From NCBI GenBank assembly GCA_030918015.1, contig JAUPTP010000094.1:1-7563 (forward strand): 7,563 nt of DNA. Reading direction: 5' to 3'. Under the pieces are notes generated by a model. It worked only from the letters and a program-made list of their open reading frames with translations, was not told the DNA's origin and made no database searches. A program made the translations under genes and the position numbers. Shown here one piece after another: positions 1 through 5,932 of the stretch (its first letter is position 1; every line of letters starts with the position of its first letter). The DNA comes from Pseudomonadota bacterium. GTDB lineage: Bacteria; Pseudomonadota; Gammaproteobacteria; Burkholderiales; Burkholderiaceae_C.

Positions 1-283
1 TCAGCACCGTCTCGCGCAGCCCCAGGCCGAAGCCCAGCATCAGGCGCCCGGTCTGCGGCTGCAGCAGCACCCGGGGCGTCGTCGCCTGCACCTCGAACAC
101 GTCCAGCAGCTTGTGCTGCAGGGGAAAACGGCCGGACAGGGCCTTCTGCAGCTCCGCCTCGCTGGTGGTGAATTCGCGCGGCACCACCGTCGCGCAGCCG
201 GACAGCAGGCCGATGCCCGCCGCCAGCGCGCCGCCCAGAACCTGCCGCCGCGTCCACGCCCCATCCATGAATGTCGATGCCAT
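1..283 (-). CDS. DUF1439 (YceB-like) lipoprotein, N-terminal part, truncated by window edge
   Basis: The first 94 residues are present and the rest lies beyond the left edge. Visible: a short N-terminus with an arginine pair (R12-R13, TRRQVLGG), a hydrophobic stretch at about 15-27, and a lipobox LSGC with the acylated cysteine at C30. This predicts export and lipid attachment. The mature part reads FTTSEAELQKALSGRFP, then PRVLLQPQTGRL. This is the pattern of DUF1439 proteins (E. coli YceB relatives): an 'ELQ..L..RFP' opening followed by a beta-strand with 'P.L.L.P..GRL'. The family's biochemical role is not established. I chose ATG at 283 because GGAGAG lies 6 nt upstream; an in-frame ATG at 268 is the alternative and keeps the whole signal. 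The gene diverges from the TetR gene with 77 bp between starts, so the operator at 340-353 may control it too (inference). Family assignment is fairly secure; C-terminal features cannot be seen. Confidence 0.8.
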   Translation of the reverse strand, partial: MASTFMDGAWTRRQVLGGALAAGIGLLSGCATVVPREFTTSEAELQKALSGRFPLQHKLLDVFEVQATTPRVLLQPQTGRLMLGFGLGLRETVL

Positions 284-310
284 CCGATGCTCTCCGGCGC
301 CAGGAACCGG

Positions 311-346
311 TTGACCCGCCCCGGCCATCTCACTATATTACTGACC
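311..346 (+). promoter_or_regulatory. sigma70-type promoter of the TetR-family gene
   Basis: The -35 hexamer TTGACC (311-316) and -10 hexamer TATATT (334-339) are separated by exactly 17 bp. Each matches the consensus in five of six positions. The expected transcription start is near 346, inside the palindrome at 340-353, so a repressor bound there would block initiation. The leader to the ATG at 361 would be only about 15 nt. Confidence 0.72.
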
Positions 347-353
347 GGTCAGT
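340..353. promoter_or_regulatory. 14-bp palindromic operator, probable TetR-family binding site
   Basis: ACTGACCGGTCAGT is a perfect 14-bp inverted repeat with no spacer. It sits directly downstream of the -10 hexamer of the TetR promoter and 7 bp before the TetR start codon. TetR-family repressors commonly autoregulate through such palindromes over their own promoter, and TGACCGGTCA-type cores are frequent among them. I saw no second full copy elsewhere in the window. That this regulator binds it is inference from position and symmetry. Confidence 0.78.
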
Positions 354-354
354 C

Positions 355-383
355 ATTATCATGCCACACACGCCTGCCTTGAA
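355..383 (-). promoter_or_regulatory. possible promoter of the DUF1439 lipoprotein gene
   Basis: On the minus strand a -10-like GATAAT (360-355; five of six) lies 17 bp from a weak -35-like TTCAAG (383-378; three of six). The expected start, near 348, is also inside the palindrome at 340-353, leaving a leader of about 65 nt to the ATG at 283. It overlaps the first codons of the TetR gene. The weak -35 makes this a tentative call. Confidence 0.35.
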
Positions 384-1035
384 CGCCGCCCCGCCCTCGC
401 CCGCCGCGCCTGCGCACCAGCGCCGCAAGGCCGAGCGCCCCAGCGAGCTGCTGGATGCAGCGCTGCGGCTCTTTGTCGAGAAGGGCTTCGCCGCGACGCG
501 CACCGAGGAGATCGCGCAGCAGGCGGGCGTGTCCAAAGGCACGCTCTACCTCTATTACACCAGCAAGGAAGACCTGCTGCGCGAGGTGATCTCGCAGCGG
601 GTGTCCACCCGGGTGGCCGAGGGCATGGCCCGCGTGGCGGCCCACCCCGGCAGCGCCACCGAACTGATGCGCACGCTGCTGGTCGACTGGTGGACGCAGA
701 CCCTCGAGAGCGATGCCTCGGGCGTGTTCAAGCTGGTCGTCAGCGAGGTGCGCAATTTCCCCGAGATCGCCGAGCTCTGGGCGCGCGAGGTCACCGCCCC
801 GGGCGCCCAGCTGATCGGCAGCATCGTGCAGCGCGGCATCGATGCGGGCGAATTCCGGGCCGTGGAGGTGGGCTCCGTGGTGCACTCGATCGTGCTGCCG
901 CTGGTGATGCTGTGCGTGCATCGCCACTCGCTGGGCGCATGCGAGTGCGGCCAGCCCCTCGATGCCCAGGCCTTCATCCGCGATCACATCGACCTGGTGC
1001 TCCGGGGGATCGCCCGCCCGGTGCGCGACGCATGA
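361..1035 (+). CDS. TetR/AcrR-family transcriptional regulator
   Basis: This is a 224-residue DNA-binding repressor of usual family length. A low-complexity Ala/Pro/basic tail (1-27) precedes the TetR_N domain: helix 1 LLDAALRLFVEKGFAATR (30-47), then the helix-turn-helix EEIAQQAGVSKGTLYLYY (49-66) and SKEDLL (68-73). These are hallmark positions. The rest (about 80-215) is the helical ligand/dimerisation domain, with no recognisable ligand specificity. It carries an unusual Cys/His group, CVHRHSLGACEC (185-196), that could sense metal or redox state (speculative). I chose ATG 361 because a longer frame from 271 would add 30 residues translated across the promoter and operator. No Shine-Dalgarno is visible before 361, and the mRNA leader may be only about 15 nt. 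The palindrome at 340-353 indicates autorepression. Possible targets are the divergent lipoprotein gene and, less certainly, the tolC operon downstream. Regulator class is secure; targets are inferred. Confidence 0.93.
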   Translation: MPHTPALNAAPPSPAAPAHQRRKAERPSELLDAALRLFVEKGFAATRTEEIAQQAGVSKGTLYLYYTSKEDLLREVISQRVSTRVAEGMARVAAHPGSATELMRTLLVDWWTQTLESDASGVFKLVVSEVRNFPEIAELWAREVTAPGAQLIGSIVQRGIDAGEFRAVEVGSVVHSIVLPLVMLCVHRHSLGACECGQPLDAQAFIRDHIDLVLRGIARPVRDA

Positions 1036-1059
1036 ACGCCGCCCGCAGGCCGGCGAGAC

Positions 1060-1087
1060 GCATCGGCACCACGCGTCGGGCCGATGC
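1060..1087. repeat. 8-bp inverted repeat in the tetR-methyltransferase gap
   Basis: GCATCGGC (1060-1067) and GCCGATGC (1080-1087) form a perfect 8-bp stem around a 12-nt loop, 24 bp after the TetR stop codon. No T-tract follows on the plus strand, so it is not a standard intrinsic terminator. It could slow or end tetR transcription, act as a 3' stabilising stem, or be a protein site just upstream of the next promoter. It also partly abuts the weak -35 region at 1092. Confidence 0.4.
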
Positions 1088-1091
1088 CACA

Positions 1092-1118
1092 TTCACGCCG
1101 GGGTCGGCCTCCTAGAAT
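1092..1118 (+). promoter_or_regulatory. possible promoter of the methyltransferase-rhodanese-tolC operon
   Basis: A -10-like TAGAAT (1113-1118; five of six) stands 44 nt before the start codon at 1162. The best -35 candidate is TTCACG (1092-1097), with a short 15-bp spacer. The expected start near 1125 would give a leader of about 37 nt that contains the AGGAA ribosome binding site (1151-1155). The -35 is poor, so the call is tentative. Confidence 0.4.
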
Positions 1119-1161
1119 GTCGGGTTTTGTTGCGCATGCTCTTTCTCGCGAGGAATCCAAG

Positions 1162-1815
1162 ATGAATGTCGAACAGGCCCGTTTCAACATGATCGAGCAG
1201 CAGATCCGTCCGTGGGACGTGCTCGACCCGTCCGTCCTGTCGCTGCTGGCCGTCGTCAAGCGCGAAGACTTCGTGCCGGCCGCGCACCGCGCCGTCGCCT
1301 TCATGGACCTGGAAGTGCCGCTGCCCGGCGGCCAGGTCATGCTCGCGCCGCGCGTCGAGGCTCGCCTGCTGCAGGAACTCGGCCTGCAGCGCCACGAGAA
1401 GGTGCTGGAAGTCGGCACCGGCTCGGGCTTCATGGCCGCGCTGATGGCCCACAAGGCGCAGACCGTCGTCACCTACGAGAAGCGCGCCGAGCTGGCCTCG
1501 CTGGCGCGCGAGAACCTGCGCCACGCCGCGCTCATGAATGTCGAGGTCCGCCAGGGCGACGGCTCGAACGGCGACGTCAGCCGCGGTCCGTGGGATGCCA
1601 TCCTGCTGTCGGGCTCGGTGGCCGAAGTGCCCGCAGCCCTGCTGCAGCAGCTCAAGGTCGGTGGCCGCCTGGTGGCCGTCGTCGGCACCGAGCCGGTGAT
1701 GCGCGCGCTGCGGATGCGCCGCGTCAGCGAGCGCGAGTTCGTCACCGAGGTGCTGTTCGACACCGTGGCGGGCCGTCTCGAAGGCTTCGCCAGCCCGAGC
1801 ACCTTCTCCTTCTGA
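1162..1815 (+). CDS. protein-L-isoaspartate O-methyltransferase (PIMT/Pcm)-like SAM-dependent methyltransferase
   Basis: This 217-residue cytoplasmic protein has the PIMT (COG2518) fold order. The N-terminal region has MIEQQIRPWDVLD (10-22) and VVKREDFVPA (31-40), matching the family's 'V..V.RE.FVP' element. SAM motif I is VLEVGTGSGFMAALMA (81-96), the acidic post-I residue is E106 (TYEKR), and QGDGSNG (131-137) matches the family's GDG..G. 'P..LLQQLKVGGRLVAVVG' follows at 157-175. Classical PIMT repairs isoaspartyl residues with AdoMet. Here, however, the active-site segment normally reading G-Q-T-I-S-Q-P reads GQVMLAP (57-63), so the family's catalytic serine/threonine positions are hydrophobic. 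The substrate may therefore differ, or activity may be lost; many such genes are simply annotated pcm. ATG 1162 has AGGAA 6 nt upstream; a longer in-frame start at 1084 lies upstream of the probable promoter. It leads a likely operon with rhodanese (12-nt gap) and tolC. Fold secure, activity uncertain. Confidence 0.88.
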   Translation: MNVEQARFNMIEQQIRPWDVLDPSVLSLLAVVKREDFVPAAHRAVAFMDLEVPLPGGQVMLAPRVEARLLQELGLQRHEKVLEVGTGSGFMAALMAHKAQTVVTYEKRAELASLARENLRHAALMNVEVRQGDGSNGDVSRGPWDAILLSGSVAEVPAALLQQLKVGGRLVAVVGTEPVMRALRMRRVSEREFVTEVLFDTVAGRLEGFASPSTFSF

Positions 1816-1827
1816 GCAGGGCCGCCG

Positions 1828-2169
1828 ATGCAGCCGCTGGCCGTCACCCAACTGCACGCGCTGGTGCAGGCCTGTCTGGCCGAGGGCCGCGTGCCGCAGC
1901 TGCTCGACGTGCGCGAGCCCTGGGAAGTGGCCACCGCCTCGCTGACGCTGCCGGGCGCGCGCCGGCTGGCCATCCCGATGCACCAGATTCCGGGCCGCCT
2001 GGCCGAGATCGACCCGCAGCAGCCCGTGCTCTCGCTGTGCCACCACGGCGTGAGGAGCCTGCAGGTCGCGCTGTTTCTCGACCGACAGGGATTCCCGGAG
2101 ACGTACAACATCACGGGGGGCATCGATGCCTGGTCACGCCAGATCGACCCCACCGTGCCGCTGTACTGA
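1828..2169 (+). CDS. single-domain rhodanese-like sulfurtransferase
   Basis: A 113-residue, one-domain rhodanese of the GlpE/PspE size class, without signal peptide, so probably cytoplasmic. Visible signatures are the N-terminal LLDVREPWEV (25-34), the catalytic loop CHHGVRS (71-77) with persulfide-forming cysteine C71 and the C-x-x-G-x-R pattern, and the C-terminal GFPETYNITGGIDAW (88-102), the usual 'G...V.NL.GG...W' ending. Such enzymes move sulfane sulfur from a donor (thiosulfate or a persulfide) to an acceptor thiol. The physiological donor and acceptor cannot be read from sequence. ATG 1828 has AGGG 6 nt upstream. The gene starts 12 nt after the methyltransferase stop and ends 25 nt before the tolC start, so co-transcription is likely. 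Why a rhodanese sits with an export-duct gene is not explained by any pathway I know. Confidence 0.93.
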   Translation: MQPLAVTQLHALVQACLAEGRVPQLLDVREPWEVATASLTLPGARRLAIPMHQIPGRLAEIDPQQPVLSLCHHGVRSLQVALFLDRQGFPETYNITGGIDAWSRQIDPTVPLY

Positions 2170-2194
2170 TGCAGCCGCCCCACCCGAGGACACC

Positions 2195-3544
2195 ATGAGC
2201 CAGCCGATGCCCCGCCGCCGCCTTTCGACACTTCCCCTGCCCCTGCTGGCGGCCCTGACCGGCCTGCTGGCCGCACCGCTGGCCGGGGCGCAGAGCCTGA
2301 AGGCGCTGCACGAGATGGCGCAGGGGCATGACGCGACCTTCCTGGCGGCGCGCGCCACGGCCGAGTCGGCCCGCCACCGCAGCGCCCAGGCCGAGGCCCT
2401 GCAGCGCCCGAGCGTCGGCCTGCAGAGCAGCTACACCCGCACCGGCTCGGACACCCCGCTCTACGACACCCGCTCGAACACCGCCGCCTCGGTCGGCCTG
2501 TCGGCCACGCAGTCGCTGTACAACCGGCCCAACACGCTGACGATCGACAAGGCACGCAAGGCCCTCGATCTGGCCGAGGCCGACCTGAGCAGCGCCGAGC
2601 AGGATCTGACGATCCGCGTCGCGCAGGCCTATTTCGACGTGCTGATCGCGCAGGATGCGCTGTCGACCGCCCGGGCCTCGAAGGCCTCGATCGGCGAGCA
2701 GCTGGCCTCGGCCAGGCGCAACTTCGAGGTCGGCACCGCGACCATCACCGACACCCGCGAGGCCCAGGCCCGCTTCGACCTGGCCACCGCACAGGAGATC
2801 GCCGCCGACAACGATCTGCGCACCAAGCGACTGGCGCTCGAGCAGCTGGTCGGCCGCCCCGACGTGCAGCCGCTGGGCCTGCGCCCTGCGGCCTCGCTGC
2901 CCGAACCGGGCGAGCGCATCGAGACCTGGGTCGACAAGACCGAGCAGAGCCCGCCGGTGCGCAAGGCCCGTCTGGCCCACGAGATCGCCCGGCTCGAGAC
3001 CGAGCGCACCCAGGCCGGGCACCTGCCCACCGTCGATCTGCAAGGCCAGATCGCGTCGACGAACAACCGGGGCACGGGCGCGGTCTCCTACGGCGGCGCG
3101 GGCACCTCGCGCAGCAACTCGGTCGGCGTGACGCTGAAGATGCCGCTCTACAGCGGCGAGGCCATCCAGAACCAGGTCCGCGAGGCGCTGGCCCTCGAGG
3201 AGAAGGCGCGCAACGACCTGGAGGCCGCGCGCCGCAGCGTCGCGCAGGCCACGCGCCAGCTCTTCCTCGGCGTGCGCTCGGGCTCGGCCCAGGTGCGCGC
3301 CCTCGAGGCGGCGGAGACGTCCTCGCGGCTGGCCCTGGAGGCCACGCAGCTGGGCTACAAGGTGGGCGTGCGCGTCAACCTGGATGTGCTCAACGCCCAG
3401 ACGCAGCTCTACACCACGCAGCGCGATCTGGCGCGCTCCCGCTACGACGTGCTGCTCAACAGCCTGCGCCTGCGCCAGGCCGCCGGCACGCTGGGCGCCA
3501 GCGACATCGAGGCCATCAGCGCGCTGCTCGACGCGCCGCGCTGA
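2195..3544 (+). CDS. tolC: TolC-family outer membrane efflux/secretion channel
   Basis: A 449-residue outer-membrane factor within the usual TolC length. The signal peptide has a basic start (PRRR, 6-9), a hydrophobic core and probable signal peptidase cleavage after A32 (AGA/QS). The mature protein has two tandem OEP repeats. Repeat 1 includes QDLTIRVAQAYFDVLIAQDA and NFEVGTATITDTREAQARFD; repeat 2 includes QLGYKVGVRVNLDVLNAQTQ and SRYDVLLNSLRLRQAAGTL. These are the coiled helices that form the periplasmic tunnel. Strand-forming segments such as VGLQSSYTRTG and VDLQGQIAST precede each. Homotrimers span the outer membrane and join with inner-membrane transporters and adaptor proteins for efflux or type I secretion; no partner is in the window. 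I chose ATG 2195 because GAGGA lies 4 nt upstream and the signal peptide then begins correctly; an open frame upstream to 2126 would overlap the rhodanese gene. The last 29 bp overlap waaA on the other strand. Confidence 0.95.
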   Translation: MSQPMPRRRLSTLPLPLLAALTGLLAAPLAGAQSLKALHEMAQGHDATFLAARATAESARHRSAQAEALQRPSVGLQSSYTRTGSDTPLYDTRSNTAASVGLSATQSLYNRPNTLTIDKARKALDLAEADLSSAEQDLTIRVAQAYFDVLIAQDALSTARASKASIGEQLASARRNFEVGTATITDTREAQARFDLATAQEIAADNDLRTKRLALEQLVGRPDVQPLGLRPAASLPEPGERIETWVDKTEQSPPVRKARLAHEIARLETERTQAGHLPTVDLQGQIASTNNRGTGAVSYGGAGTSRSNSVGVTLKMPLYSGEAIQNQVREALALEEKARNDLEAARRSVAQATRQLFLGVRSGSAQVRALEAAETSSRLALEATQLGYKVGVRVNLDVLNAQTQLYTTQRDLARSRYDVLLNSLRLRQAAGTLGASDIEAISALLDAPR

Positions 3545-4892
3545 GCGGGTCCGGGGCGCGGCGCCCGGGGGCCGGCAGCCAGGCGAGCAGGCGCTGCGCC
3601 ATGCGCTGCGCCGCCCCCTGATCGGCCGCGGCAAAGGCGCGCGCCGACATGACCGCCTGCGTGTGCGCCGACGCCTCGCCCGCCAGACCCAAGGCCTGGG
3701 TCAGCGCATCCTCCAGATCCACCGCCCGCCACGCGGCCCCGGCCGCCAGCGCCCGCTCGGCCGGGAGCGCGAAGTTGAAGGTGTGCGCCCCCATCACCAC
3801 CGGACAGCCGCAGGCCGCCGCCTCGATCAGGTTCTGTCCGCCCAGCGGCGCGAAGCTGCCGCCCAGCAGCGCCACATCGGCACAGGCATAGTAGGCCGGC
3901 ATCTCGCGCATCGAGTCGCCCAGCCAGACGGCGGCGTCGCGCGCCTTGGCGCCCGGACCGCCCTCGCCCCAGCTGCTGCGCCTGACCAGCGCCAGTCCGG
4001 CCGCCTCGACCCGCGCGGCCACCTCGTCGAAGCGCTGGGGATGACGCGGAACCAGCAGCAGCACCGGACGCGGCCGATCCACCGGCCAGCGCTGCAGCAC
4101 ACGCCCCCAGGCCGCGAGCAGCGGCTCGTCCTCGCCCTCGCGCCAGCTCGCCGCCAGCACCACCGGCCGGCCCAGGCCGGCGCGCCAGCTCAGTCCGGCG
4201 GCCAGCAGCTCCGGCGCGGGCTGCAGGTCGTACTTGAGGTTGCCGCAGACCTCGACCCCGGTGGCGCCAGCCTGCTTGAGCCGCTGCGCATCCTCGGCCG
4301 TCTGCGCCAGCACCGCCGAGAACGAACGCGCCGCCGGCCGCAGCAGCGCATCGAAGCGCAGCGACTGGCGCAGGCTCTTCTCGGACAGCCGTGCATTGGC
4401 CAGCGCGACCGGCACGCCGGCCTGCGCCGCCTCGTGCAGCAGCGCCGGCCAGACCTCGGTCTCCATCAGCACGCCCAGCGCCGGGCGATGGCGACGCAGG
4501 AAACGGCGCACCGCACCGGGCGTGTCCAGCGGCAGCCAGCGCTGCGCATCGCCCTCGCGCAGCAGCGCGGCGCCGGCCTCGCGGCCGGTGGCGGTGCCGT
4601 GCGTCAGCAGCAGACGCAGGTCCGGCCGGGCGCGGCGCAGCGCCTGCACCAGCGGCTCGGCCGCGCGGGTCTCGCCCAGCGAGACCGCATGCAGCCACAG
4701 CGCGCCCGGCCGGCTCGGCGCGCCCAGGCCCAGGCGCTCGCCCAGCGCGGCTCCATACAGCGGCTCCGCGCGCGCGCGCCACAGCAGCCGACCGACCAGC
4801 AGCGGCAAGAGCAGACGCATCAGCTGACCGTAGCCGATCAGCGCCAGACGCTCGCGCCGCGACAGATCCGGATGCGGTCGCGGCGCGTTCAC
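3516..4892 (-). CDS. waaA: 3-deoxy-D-manno-octulosonic acid (Kdo) transferase WaaA
   Basis: A 458-residue GT30-family enzyme that transfers Kdo from CMP-Kdo to the lipid A precursor at the inner membrane's cytoplasmic face. An N-terminal hydrophobic anchor (about 15-38) is followed by GERLG (51-55), whose E52 aligns with the family's catalytic glutamate (E31 in Aquifex WaaA). Further hallmarks are LHAVSLGET (67-75), LTHGT (96-100), METEVWP (143-149), NARLSEKS (166-173), CGNLKYD (216-222), PRHPQRF (282-288) and the CMP-Kdo-binding region LGGSF (343-347), GGQNLIEAAACG (351-362), GAHTFNF (368-374). Start is GTG at 4892, overlapping the waaC stop as GTGA, which suggests translational coupling; no other start fits. 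The basic tail PGRRAPDP...RRAAR lies antisense to the end of tolC and beyond. Whether one or two Kdo are added cannot be read from sequence. Confidence 0.96.
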   Translation of the reverse strand: MNAPRPHPDLSRRERLALIGYGQLMRLLLPLLVGRLLWRARAEPLYGAALGERLGLGAPSRPGALWLHAVSLGETRAAEPLVQALRRARPDLRLLLTHGTATGREAGAALLREGDAQRWLPLDTPGAVRRFLRRHRPALGVLMETEVWPALLHEAAQAGVPVALANARLSEKSLRQSLRFDALLRPAARSFSAVLAQTAEDAQRLKQAGATGVEVCGNLKYDLQPAPELLAAGLSWRAGLGRPVVLAASWREGEDEPLLAAWGRVLQRWPVDRPRPVLLLVPRHPQRFDEVAARVEAAGLALVRRSSWGEGGPGAKARDAAVWLGDSMREMPAYYACADVALLGGSFAPLGGQNLIEAAACGCPVVMGAHTFNFALPAERALAAGAAWRAVDLEDALTQALGLAGEASAHTQAVMSARAFAAADQGAAQRMAQRLLAWLPAPGRRAPDPLSAARRAAR

Positions 4893-5896
4893 GGCGCCAC
4901 CTGCCGCCAGGCCTGCTCGACCTGCTCCAGCGTCGGCGGCTCGCCGGCGGTCGCGCCCTCGACGCTGAGCTGGTGGCGATGGCCGTGCCCGGGCTGCGGC
5001 CCGGTGCGCCAGGAGGTCGGAAAGTTGTAGAGCTGCAGATGCACCCGGTCGAGCGCCACCGCCAGATGCGACAGGCCGCTGTCGACGCCGACCACCGCCT
5101 GCGCGGCGCCGAAGCGGTCGACGATCGCGTCCAGGCTCATCTTCGGCCAGAGCGTGCAGTGCGCGTCACCGATGGCCGCGGCGAGACGCGCGGCCCGCTC
5201 GGCCTCGATCACGTCGGCCTGCGGGAAGGCCAGTTGCCAGCCCTCGGCCACCCGGCGCCGGCCGAAGTCGATCCAGTGCGCCTCGGGCCAGAGCTTGTCG
5301 TCGCGCGAGGTGCCGTGCACCAGCACCAGCAGCGGCCGCGCCGGATCGGGCCGGGTCGCGGCCTGCAGGCCGAAATGCGGCGGCGTGTCGATCACGGTGC
5401 CGAAGGCCTCGGCGCAGAGACGGCGCGAGCGGTCGACCACATGGATGCGCGGCTCGATCTCGATCGGCCGGTCGGCCACCCAGCGGGTCGGCGCCTCCCA
5501 GCCGGAGCCGTCGGTGCGGTTGCCCAGCGCGTAGCGCAGGCCGCCCGGCGCCATCCGCGCCGACAGCACGACCAGCGCCGACTTGGTCAGCCCCTGCAGG
5601 TCGATCACCGCGTCATAGGCCTGCGCGCGCAGCCGCTCGCGGAACTGCTGCTTCTCGCGGCGCACCTCGGCGCTCCACCAGCGCTTGCGCCAGCGCCGCT
5701 GCGCGCATTCGATGACCTCGCCGATCCCCTCCACCCGGCGCACCAGCGATGCGAAGCCGGGCTCCACCACCCAGTCGATGCGCGCGCCGGGGTGGCGCGC
5801 GCGCAGGTCCGCCACCACCGGCATCGCGTGGATCACGTCGCCCAGCGACGACAGCTTGACGAGCAGGATGCGGGGTTCGGCAGGCAGCGGGGCCAT
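4889..5896 (-). CDS. waaC: lipopolysaccharide heptosyltransferase I
   Basis: A 335-residue GT9 glycosyltransferase with GT-B fold, adding the first L-glycero-D-manno-heptose from ADP-heptose to Kdo of the inner core on the cytoplasmic side. Seen: N-terminal ILLVKLSSLGDVIHAMPV (10-27) with D20 at the position of catalytic D13 of E. coli WaaC; AYDAVIDLQGLTKSA (93-107); LVHGTSRDDKLWPEAHW (192-208); LPKMSL-like LWPKMSLD (249-256); and VGVDSGLSHLAVALDR (269-284) with D272 of the nucleotide-sugar site. These favour WaaC over WaaF, which has a different middle region. The segment after ALDR reads LYNFPTSWRTG (289-299) where E. coli has a YGPTD-type loop. I preferred ATG 5896 (weak AAAGA 9 nt upstream) over an in-frame TTG at 5902. 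It begins 36 nt after the phosphomutase gene and its stop overlaps the waaA start by 4 nt. Confidence 0.95.
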   Translation of the reverse strand: MAPLPAEPRILLVKLSSLGDVIHAMPVVADLRARHPGARIDWVVEPGFASLVRRVEGIGEVIECAQRRWRKRWWSAEVRREKQQFRERLRAQAYDAVIDLQGLTKSALVVLSARMAPGGLRYALGNRTDGSGWEAPTRWVADRPIEIEPRIHVVDRSRRLCAEAFGTVIDTPPHFGLQAATRPDPARPLLVLVHGTSRDDKLWPEAHWIDFGRRRVAEGWQLAFPQADVIEAERAARLAAAIGDAHCTLWPKMSLDAIVDRFGAAQAVVGVDSGLSHLAVALDRVHLQLYNFPTSWRTGPQPGHGHRHQLSVEGATAGEPPTLEQVEQAWRQVAP

Positions 5897-5932
5897 CAGC
5901 AACAGTCTTTCGGCGGCGCAGGCAGGGACGCG

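Noticed and set aside
271..360. Upstream start for the TetR gene at 271
   Set aside because: It would translate the -35, -10 and palindrome as a 30-residue extension and would require a promoter inside the divergent gene.
349..1092. 247-codon minus-strand frame opposite the TetR gene
   Set aside because: Shadow frame; it would run through the operator and promoters and shows no domain.
1084..1161. Upstream start for the methyltransferase at 1084
   Set aside because: The added residues are Arg/Pro-rich, precede the probable -10 at 1113 and lack a ribosome site; ATG 1162 has AGGAA at proper distance and gives the usual family N-terminus.
1093..2046. 317-codon minus-strand frame opposite the methyltransferase and rhodanese
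   Set aside because: Antisense shadow rich in His/Gln/Arg; it crosses two well-supported plus-strand genes.
3551..3568. GC-rich stem just after the tolC stop as an intrinsic terminator
   Set aside because: Only a 5-bp stem (CCGGG/CCCGG) with no T-tract, inside waaA coding sequence; expected by chance at this GC content.
2111..3634. 507-codon open frame on the minus strand opposite tolC
   Set aside because: Antisense shadow of tolC; the composition is typical of reverse-frame translation and the plus-strand protein has a signal peptide and both OEP repeats.
3384..5030. 548-codon open frame on the plus strand overlapping tolC and waaA
   Set aside because: Arg/Gln/Ala-rich shadow of waaA; it covers real genes on both strands and resembles no family.
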